A stretch of DNA of 64,000 nt, taken from assembly GCF_047511655.1 (NCBI RefSeq), contig NC_133400.1, positions 32,380,001 to 32,444,000 on the forward strand, given 5' to 3'. The notes under the pieces were generated by a model that saw nothing but the letters and a program-made list of their open reading frames with translations, was not told where the DNA came from and ran no database searches. The DNA comes from Castor canadensis (Eukaryota > Chordata > Mammalia > Rodentia > Castoridae). Each line of letters begins with the position of its first letter. Within the stretch, counting starts at the first letter, position 1. Of the stretch, positions 56,572-64,000 are shown in pieces. The translations under genes and the position numbers were made by a program.

Positions 56572-58180
56572 CACATTATTCAAAGCAGTATGCAGACTTA
56601 GTGCAATCCCCATGTAAATGCCATGCTGTTCTTTGCAGAAATAAGAAAAACAAGCCCAAAATTAATATGGAGCCAGAAAAAACTCAGAGAGCCAAAGTGA
56701 TTTTAGGAAAGAAAAACAAATTTGGAGGCATCGCATTTCCTGATTTAACATCGCAGTACAAAGCTATAGTACTCAAAACAGTATGGTACTAGCATAAAAA
56801 CAGGAACATAGACCAGAGGAACAGAACAGAGAGCCCAGAAATAAAATCTAAACATAGACAGTCAACTAATTTTTTTGGGGGTGGGGGAACAGGGTCTTGT
56901 TATGCAGCCCAGGCTGGCCTCAAATTCATGATCAACCTGCTTCTACCTCTTGAGTGCTAAGATTACAGGCATGCACCACTAAGCCCAGTATCAACTAATT
57001 TTTGACAAGGCTACCAAGAGGGCACAATGGGGAAAAGGTAATCTGTTCAACAAATAATGCTGACAAAGCTGGATTTTCTTGCAAAAGGGTAAAACTGAGC
57101 CCTATACCATATACAAAAGTCAACAGAAAATGAATAAAAGATCTGAACGTGAGACTTGAACCCATAACAGTAAGAAGAGGACATAGAGGGAAAGTGCCTC
57201 AGCACTGGCTGTGGCAATGATTGCTTTGGATGTTACACCTAAAACTCAGGTTACAAAAGGAAACATTAATGGGAATACATCAAACTAAAAAGCTTCTGCA
57301 CAACAAATGAAAACCTTTTTATGTTCCCTGTGGTCTGGGAAAAATAATTGTAAGCCACATATCTGATGAATTAATATCTAGATTTGTAAGGATTTCTTGC
57401 AATTCAATAGCAGAAAACATGTAATCCAGATAAAAATGGGCAAAGGAGCCCATTTTTCTTCAAAGAAGACATAAAAATGGCCAACAGGTATATGAAGAGG
57501 TGGTTAACACCACAAATAGTCAGGAAAATGCAGACCCAAATCATGAGGATATCACTTTACAAGATTTAGAATAACTGTTATAAAAAACATTAGGGAGAAC
57601 AAATGATTTTAAGGGTATGGAGGAAAGGAACCCCCATACACTATTAGTGCAAATGTAGGTTGCTACAGCCATTAGCAGAAACAACATGAAGTTTCTTGAA
57701 GAAATTGAAAATAGAATGACCATATGATCCTCTTTTGGGTTTGTACCCAAGGAGATTAAATCACTATTCAAAAAGATGTCTGAATTCCCATGATGCAGCA
57801 CACTCCTAATAGACAAGATAGGGAAAATCTGAGTGTCCATCAATCGATGAATGTGTGGTACATATGTATGATGGAACATTATACAGCAAGAAAAGGAAGA
57901 TCCTGTCATTTGTCACAACATGGATGGACCTGGAGAGTCTTATGCTGGATGAAATAAATCAGACACAGGAAGAAAAATATTGAATGCTCTCACTTAAAAC
58001 AAAGGTCAACTATACAGAAATAGAGAAATAAACAATGCTTACCATGGAGTAGGGGGAACTGGGAGATATAGGTGAAAGGATACGAAGTAGCAGATATATA
58101 GAATAAACATCTAGTTATAGAATAAACATTCTATATATCTAGCAGATATATAGAATAACATCTAGCGATCTCATGTACTT
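56572..58180 (+). mobile_element. Ancient plus-strand LINE-1 ORF2/3' fragment
   Basis: 'ttcaaagcagtatgcagacttagtgcaatcccca', 'aaaaactcagagagccaaagtg', 'tacaaagctatagtactcaaaacagtatggtact' are the post-RT part of ORF2. Later 'cagcaagaaaaggaagatcctgtcatttgtcacaacatggatggacctggag' is the ORF2 end. It is an old family with many stops, interrupted by a B1. A 51-bp-period repeat of 'tagcagatatatagaata(a)acatctag' lies at 58088-58165. Confidence 0.8.
56866..56997 (-). mobile_element. B1-type SINE in the ancient L1
   Basis: Plus strand 'acagggtcttgttatgcagcccaggctggcctcaaattcatgatcaacctgcttctacctcttgagtgctaagattacaggcatgcaccactaagcccagta' is a complete B1 in reverse. The L1 word 'caactaattttt' occurs on both sides (56861-56872 and 56992-57003), a plausible target-site duplication. 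Confidence 0.9.
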
Positions 58181-58376
58181 AATTTTTAAATATTGACAAA
58201 CAATCCAAATATTTTATAATGTCTATGTTAAACTAAACACATTTGTGGACTTGATGTAGCTAGACAAGAGTTGAGTTTTACTCTGATTTATTTCTTCTTT
58301 TACTATTTGCACATACAATTGTATAATCTGTGCTATTGCATATTCTATTTGCGTTCTCTTTCTAGACTATTTATAT
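58181..58376. other. Unassigned sequence
   Basis: AT-rich, with nothing recognised. Confidence 0.4.
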
Positions 58377-58808
58377 TTTTTGGTGGGACTGGGATTTGAA
58401 TTCAGGATTTCCTGTTTGCTAGGCAGGTGCTCTGCCACTGAGCCACACCTCCAGCCCTTCTGCTCTGGTTATTTTGCAGATAGACTCTCACTTTTATTTA
58501 TTTATTTATTTGCCCAGGCCTGCCAGGAATGTGATCCTTCTACCTTATGTTTCCTGCTGCTGCTGGGATGACAGGTATGACCCACCATGCTCAGTTTTTT
58601 CTCATTGAGATGCGGTCTTGAGAATACTTTTTTTTTTTTTTTTTTTTCTGGATCCTCTTGATCTCAGCCTCCTGCTAGACTGGGATGACAGGTGTGTGCC
58701 ATCTATTGGTGAGATGGGAATCTTGTGAACTTTTGCCCAGGTTGGCCTCAACTGCAATCCTCTTGAGTAGTTCGGATTATAGTTGTGAGCTACTGGTACT
58801 CAGCTAAT
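58377..58808 (-). mobile_element. B1+ID dimer plus a further B1-like unit
   Basis: ID unit 'ggtgggactgggatttgaattcaggatttcctgtttgctaggcaggtgctctgccactgagcc', a B1-like unit with an internal TTTA run (58493-58511) and a T-run (58629-58647), then a second B1-like unit 'ttgcccaggttggcctcaactgcaatcctcttgagtagttcggattatag'. Probably two elements side by side. Confidence 0.75.
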
Positions 58809-59669
58809 TATTTTTAAAGGCAAATCCCTTTCCTTATTCATTTTTATATCCATTCTACAGAACCCCAGTAAGCAATAAAGATAACTCTCTCAATTTCAAT
58901 TTGTATCATGTCCCCCAAATGGTCCCCAAAGTAAAAGTAATGCGAATACTATGAAAAACCCAAACAATAGAAACAAGAATCAAAACAAGAACAACGGACA
59001 ACAATAACATAGTCAACCTAGAAAAAAAATTAGAATTGAGGAGCTGGTGGTTGAACTCACCTCCAAGTACATTGCTAGGATTATCCTGCTCTGATTCTGT
59101 TCTGCCTGCTGGCAGTGGGATCCCTGCCCTGGCACTTGTTTGCCAGTGGGCAGGTTGGGAAGGCACACCCAATTCTTGTGCTCTGAGTGTGAGTTACGAG
59201 CCCTAGATGGAGAATTGAGATGCCTTTGGAAATCAGGAAAGTGGAATGGAAAAGACGATTTCGTGGTCATTTTGAGAGCACCTCATTTTGATATATACAT
59301 GGCAGAGGAAGCCAGAAAATGAAGGGGGATCTGTAATTAGCTTTGGATTTCAACCAGGATGTCTCCTTCCAGGAACTGCTTTACCTCTAATTATCTGAGT
59401 TTGGGAAGGGAGCTTGGAGGAGAGGCTATCCAGTATGGTTTCAAGTACACTGATCTCATCTTGATGCCCACTGTTCACGTGCTTGCATAGGATTTGCATC
59501 AGGGGGTAAGTTGGGAATTTAGAGACAGGACTGGCAGAAAGATATTTAGCCCTGGAACACTTCACCCAGCCCTCACATCTCTCTCCTTGTCCACTCTTGC
59601 TTCATTCCATCGGTTGGGCTGATCCTGTTAACAGTGATATGGATGTCACTGTCCTGTGTAAAATTTAAT
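58809..59669. other. Unassigned sequence
   Basis: No gene recognised. Overlapping short frames near 58.9-59.3 kb have no motifs. Confidence 0.4.
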
Positions 59670-60676
59670 GAGTGCATTGCCCTCTGCTTAAAGTTCACAG
59701 TCTCAGCATCACATAAAAGACACTGCACACTTGGGCTCTTGCTCGTCTCTCCAGTCTCCTCTCTGTGCTGTTCCCTATGCTGTTGCTTTCCCTTGCTTGC
59801 TGGCTGACTTACTCTTATCCTGCAGAGCTCAGTGTTTGTTTCCCTTGGGAGGCATCCGGGTACTCTGGAACAGCACTGTCAGGGGTAGTGGAGTGGCTCA
59901 AGTGGCAGAGTGCTTGCCTGGCAAGCATGAAGCCCTGGGTTCAAATTCCACTACCACCAACAAAAAACAGCACTAATAGAAATGTAGTGTGACCCTTAGC
60001 TGCCATGCTGAATTTTCTAGTAGCCGCATTACAAAAGTGAAGAGAAGAAGGTGAAATTAATTTTAATATTTTATTTCATTCAATATGCCCCAAATAGTTT
60101 TAGCATAAAACCAAATATAAAATTATTGATCTTTATTATTATCATGTAGTTAGTATTCAAAATCTGTTGTGTATTTTGTGCAAATAGCACATCTCAGCGA
60201 AGCCTGGCCACACTTCAAGTCTTGATAGCCACATGTGTCTAAGGGGCTCCTGTATTGGACAACACAACTGTAGATTAACTTGGCTGCTCTCCTGTGGGAA
60301 TTGTTACTTGTCTTCTGTGCTGTGCTCTGGTCATAGAACTTCTGTGGTCCAGTAGGTAGATCACATTCTTTTTCTAGGTCTTAGTGCAGGTTATTTCCTC
60401 TGCCTAGCCCTCTCCTTCTGGACAGGTCCTGTGTAATTTTTCAGGTCGTGGATTTCTCCATTAAACCTGCCATGGCTCTCACATTCTATGTTAGGGTCTT
60501 TCCTATGTATTCCCATGTGTTCTTTAAGCAGTGTCATGCATGTTTCGTGCTATGTTATCAGTGCCTGTTTATAGCTCTCTCTGGACTGTGAGCTGACTGA
60601 AAGGACTGAAGCTATGTATATCTGATTCTCTAATCCAATACAAGTACATCTTAGATGCTCAATAAAGTATTACTTT
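59670..60676 (+). mobile_element. L2-like LINE fragments
   Basis: 'ctctgcttaaagttcacagtctcagcatcacataaaagac' and 'ttatttcctctgcctagccctctccttctggac', 'gactgtgagctgactgaaaggactgaagctatgtatatctgattctctaat', 'cttagatgctcaataaagtatt' are L2-type wording, ending in the usual place. It is interrupted by an ID SINE and partly unrelated sequence. Confidence 0.55.
59878..59965 (+). mobile_element. ID-like SINE with 9-bp target-site duplication
   Basis: 'gtggagtggctcaagtggcagagtgcttgcctggcaagcatgaagccctgggttcaaattccactacc' has good A- and B-boxes. Flanks 'aacagcact' at 59869-59877 and 59966-59974. The tail is short ('aacaaaaaac'). Confidence 0.85.
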
Positions 60677-60721
60677 TTACATTGAGACTCAGAGTGCTCG
60701 CCATTGCACCACAGAATCCAC
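60677..60721 (-). pseudogene. Putative retroposed 5' half of tRNA-Gln
   Basis: A 45-bp insert between exact 13-bp repeats 'aaagtattacttt' (60664-60676 and 60722-60734). On the minus strand it contains 'TGGTGCAATGGCGAGCACTCTG' (shown in part: TGGTGCAATGG, AGCACTCTG, then a TCTxAAT block), close to the acceptor/D-arm/anticodon-arm of mammalian tRNA-Gln, and stops just after the anticodon loop. There is no long A tail. Known tailless retropseudogenes of small RNAs look like this. The tRNA match is from memory of the family and needs a search. Confidence 0.55.
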
Positions 60722-60734
60722 AAAGTATTACTTT

Positions 60735-61097
60735 CTGATTTTCAGATACCCTACACAAACTTTTCTACTCACTTTTGCTGAGTTAACATACAGAGACAAA
60801 TGGGTCAAATACTTCAAAGTTTAAAACTCAAAAGCTAGCTAGTTTATTTCACAAACTTATTAACCCATCTCTTTGACCACCTATGTACATGGATAATATT
60901 ATTTAAAAATAAGCAGTACAGACTGAGTCAAAAGTATTACACCGATGCCAATTTTCTGGTTTTGAAAATGTGCTATAGTAAGAGAGAATATTATTATTGG
61001 GGGAGCTGAAGGGTAAATGGGATCAACATACTTTTGGCAACTTCTTGTGAGTTTTAAACTATTTCCGGATAAAATGTCAGTCTAAAAAATGTTTCTT
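60735..61097. other. Unassigned sequence
   Basis: Nothing recognised. Confidence 0.4.
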
Positions 61098-61200
61098 AGC
61101 AGGACGTAGTGGTGCACATACCTATAGACCCAGCTACTTGGAAGGTTGAGGAAAGAGGATTGCTGGTGTCCAGGAGTTTAGCAATTTTCAGTAATCACAA
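61098..61200 (+). mobile_element. B1-type SINE, diverged
   Basis: 'ttagcaggacgtagtggtgcacatacctatagacccagctacttggaaggttgaggaaagaggattgctggtgtccaggag' matches the 7SL-derived head. The 3' part is lost. Confidence 0.75.
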
Positions 61201-62362
61201 AACCCCATAGCCCATAAATGCTTTGCTTTTTATTATGAAAAAGCTATTTCCAGGACAAAACTATCATATGAAACAACCTGGGTTGGGCAAGGACTAAAAT
61301 CGGTGATTCCCAGACATTGTGGATTCATGCCACACTTCTGAATATTAGAATTCTGGCACCCCTCTTGGACTAATTAGGAGACTAAAAACAACATTTAAAC
61401 AAATTAAGAATAATTACAATGCAATTATGACCACAGTCAAACAATGTCTCCCAGTGTTTATAAAGCAGTTAGTGGTCACCCTGTCACACTGTCCTATTGT
61501 TTGAGTAGAATGGCTCATGGCTGGGACTGTACACTTTTAAACAAACACGAGCCAAAGCTCTTGCCTGCTTGACCTCACACCTTACCCTTGTTCACAGAGA
61601 GTTGGAGCATCCCGGATGTTTTTCTGCCTGCTCAATTAATCTGTCCGCCTGACATATGATGCTGCAACTATGTGTATTTTCAACTTGGACACCATTCAAA
61701 AAATGTCATTGGGGAAATTCAGTTGTATCTCTGTTCCTGGCTCATGGTTCATTAGTATCTCATAGCTCAATGATGGAGAACCACTGATTTAGGTATTACA
61801 GGTGGAAAACATATTTTTATTCTTGGCTACTGCAAATTACTTTTACAGAGTCCAGTTAGAGAACTGTGTCTTTTTTTTTTGATATGCATTCTAACATGTA
61901 AACTCAGGTAATTTTGTAACCTTTCTTTAAATGTACATTTTCTAATAATTCACAAATTTTATGAAGTTAGGAGAACCTTCTGTGGCTTCTTTGGTATCAC
62001 CCCTACCTTGGCATCTGAGTCAGTTCAATTTTACCTGTAGGTTCTAAAAATAACCATTAAGTTGATTTATCTAGATGAGATGATTTAAGCAAAGGCAAGA
62101 AAATTTTAATCACGCTATGTTTAACTTGTGATTGAAAATTCTTGCCAACACAGATACACAATCTTTAAGGAAAGCATCCTGTGTTTATGATATTCACTTA
62201 TTCATTCAGTAACTATTTGTGGGTCACCTTATGTGCCTGCCATTGAGTAGCTCAGTCTCTACGGTGTTGGTCATACATAAGTGACCAATTGCCTATCCAC
62301 CCGTACGACTTGAAGATGGGGCATGGTTGTGCATAGGATATTAGGACATGCTGCATTCAGAA
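61201..62362. other. Old, mostly unassigned sequence
   Basis: 'ggtgattcccagac' (61301) and 'ggagaaccactgattta' (61772) could be the inverted ends of an old hAT-type DNA transposon, which I could not confirm. 'tgtgggtcaccttatgtgcctgcc' (62217) resembles L2-type wording. No gene. Confidence 0.35.
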
Positions 62363-62727
62363 TCTTTTTTTGTTTTTGGTGATGCTGGGTGTTGAACTTA
62401 AGACCTCATGCTTGCTAGGCAAATGCTCTACTACTTGAGCTATATCTGCAGGCTCCCTTTTATTGCTTCAGTTTTTTTTTTTTTTTTTTTTGGAAAAGAT
62501 CTTGAGTACTTGCCAGGGCTGATCTCATACTGCAATCCTCTTATGCCTACCGAGAAGCTGGGATGACGGGACATACCACCATGCTTGGCTTATTGGTTGA
62601 GATGCGATTTCACTAATTTTTTATTTATTTATTTATTTTTTATCTAGGCTGGCCTTGAACGTTGATCCTCCTGATCTCCATGTCCTGAGTAGCTGGGATT
62701 GCAGACACAAGTCACTGTACCTGGCCC
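62363..62727 (-). mobile_element. B1+ID dimer plus a further B1-like unit
   Basis: ID unit 'ggtgatgctgggtgttgaacttaagacctcatgcttgctaggcaaatgctctactacttgagc', T-run 62472-62491, a B1-like unit, then a second B1-like unit with TTTA repeats ('aggctggccttgaacgttgatcctcctgatctcc...gtagctgggattgcagac'). It has the same architecture as 58377-58808. Confidence 0.8.
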
Positions 62728-62934
62728 TGAATTTTTAGAACACATTTTTTCCGTTGACTCATGGAAATAATACATCCATTTCTTCCTATGAATAAGTAAT
62801 AAAGAGATATCCAGTTGCCCATACTACTTAAGAAACTGGTATACTGTGGACCTGTTTCCAAGAAAACAACATGTGAGTTTACATACACATTGTAGCCAGA
62901 AAGCAGAGAAACCACACTGACTGTGTTCGTAATT

Positions 62935-63120
62935 CAGCTCCCAAATCACTAGCAGTGTTGATCTTCTGAAATTTACTTACCTTCTTTGTGCCTCAACTTA
63001 TTAAACTGTCAAATGAAGGATAATAACATGACCTACTTCATTGTGTTGCCAAAAAATTAAACGAGAATGACTCCAAGGCACCGTCTAAGAACTCAGTTAT
63101 TAGTCATCTGCCTATATCAA
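62935..63120 (+). mobile_element. MIR-like SINE remnant
   Basis: 'aatttacttaccttctttgtgcctcaacttattaaactgtcaaatgaaggataataacatgacctacttcattgtgttgcc' matches MIR core order. Confidence 0.75.
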
Positions 63121-63309
63121 TGATTTCAAACTAGTTTAAAGCAGTTCAACCTTGTAAAAATATTTTTGCAGAGCTGTAAGTAAAGAAACACACACACGAG
63201 AAATATTCCTGGAGAAGGCCCCAGTGGGGAATACAGGGCCCAGGCCTGACTGTGTCAATAAACCCTGGCTTCTGTATTCTTTCTTAGCTCCCCCAGTGAG
63301 TCTGGTGCA

Positions 63310-63690
63310 CCCAGAAATTTGACAGCCCCCGCTCTACTATTCTCTGCAACATTTTAAAGCCATTGATCCACGACATAATTTTTAATGGTCGGATAAACTT
63401 TGTAGAATGAATTTACACTGATGTATTTAAGTACTCCACCAGTGATGGATATTTAGGTTGTTTCAATTGCAACTATTGCTGCAGAAAATGTTCTCACACA
63501 CTTATATCCTTCTGAACGTGTGTTGAATATGGCTGCCAGATAGGGTTTTAGAAATGAGATTGCTAGGCCCAGAGTATACGTGCTTTAAGTTTTGATAAAT
63601 ATGGTGAGGTTGCCCTCTGAAAGGCTGCATCATTTACTCTTGTGCCAACAGTTCTCCCGTTCTGTCATTTTTCTCTCAACCCAGGTTTTA
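63310..63690 (-). mobile_element. Ancient LINE-1 3' fragment
   Basis: 'caccagtgatggatatttaggttgtttcaattgcaactattgctgcag' and 'gagattgctaggcccagagtatacg' plus 'ggttgccctctgaaaggctgcatcatttactcttgtgccaaca' are antisense ORF2-end wording, similar to the remnant at 1-445. Confidence 0.6.
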
Positions 63691-64000
63691 ACGATGTTGA
63701 TTAATGAAATCCACATCGGTGATGAACGGATCTGTAAGCACCCAAACAGACCCGGTAGATCCAGTAGATACTCCTGAAGCCATTTTATTACCAGCTACCT
63801 CCTCCACCACATGGCCAAAGCTTCTGCTAAGATATCTGTGTAATTTTGTCTCTCTGGAATATTCCAAAATATAAGAAATCATGCTGCTTCTGTTGATTTC
63901 AGACGGAGCTTTCTGTTTTCTGTGGTAGAGGTTTTTATTTATAGTCAAGAAATTCTGAAGTCAAAAAATATAATTCTCTCATTGTTGAGTTCCTGGACGC
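63691..64000. other. Unassigned sequence at window end
   Basis: No gene recognised. The 86-codon minus frame (63948-63688) has no motif. Confidence 0.4.

Overview
The window looks like mammalian, rodent-type intergenic or intronic DNA. I recognise no host protein-coding exon. Almost all interpretable structure is retrotransposon-derived: LINE-1 copies of several ages, 7SL-derived B1-type SINEs, tRNA-derived ID-like SINEs and B1+ID dimers, over a background of old MIR, L2, MER5 and MaLR-type LTR remnants. The combination of B1-ID dimers, ID-like units reading 'GTGGCTCAAGTGGTAGAG' and this L1 family suggests a rodent outside the mouse/rat group. A castorimorph such as beaver is my best guess, but it is an inference and was not tested.

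Layout. 1-10.46 kb: ancient L1, MaLR and L2 remnants, many single B1/ID SINEs, a 30-bp minisatellite and a small L1 3' UTR insertion. 10.48-17.49 kb: a complete LINE-1 on the minus strand (L1-A) with a 1.44-kb GC-rich 5' UTR, an intact 400-codon ORF1, a 50-bp spacer, an intact 1272-codon ORF2, a 3' UTR with a G-rich tract, and a perfect 16-bp target-site duplication. 17.5-26 kb: microsatellites, a MaLR-type LTR, a second young but 5'-truncated copy (L1-B) and an older truncated copy (L1-C) with an internal 235-bp duplication. 26-34 kb: mostly old, repeat-poor sequence. 34-40.5 kb: an old plus-strand L1 (L1-D) split by a minus-strand L1 (L1-E) and by a SINE nested inside another SINE. 41-41.5 kb: a tiny young L1 3' end (L1-H) beside a MIR. 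42.7-51.7 kb: an old plus-strand L1 (L1-F) split by a 6.6-kb near-full-length but decayed minus-strand L1 (L1-G), which appears to carry about 420 bp of extra 3' sequence. 51.8-64 kb: a SINE cluster, unassigned unique sequence, MIR, an ancient L1, more B1-ID dimers, L2, and a 45-bp insertion that resembles a retroposed 5' half of tRNA-Gln.

How the parts work together. L1-A is the only element that could encode a working machine: ORF1p as an RNA-binding trimer and ORF2p as endonuclease plus reverse transcriptase. Every other retrocopy here (B1, ID, truncated L1s, the putative tRNA half, the 148-bp retrocopy) has the hallmarks of mobilisation in trans or in cis by such a machine. Several insertions have legible target-site duplications, so their relative order of arrival can be read.
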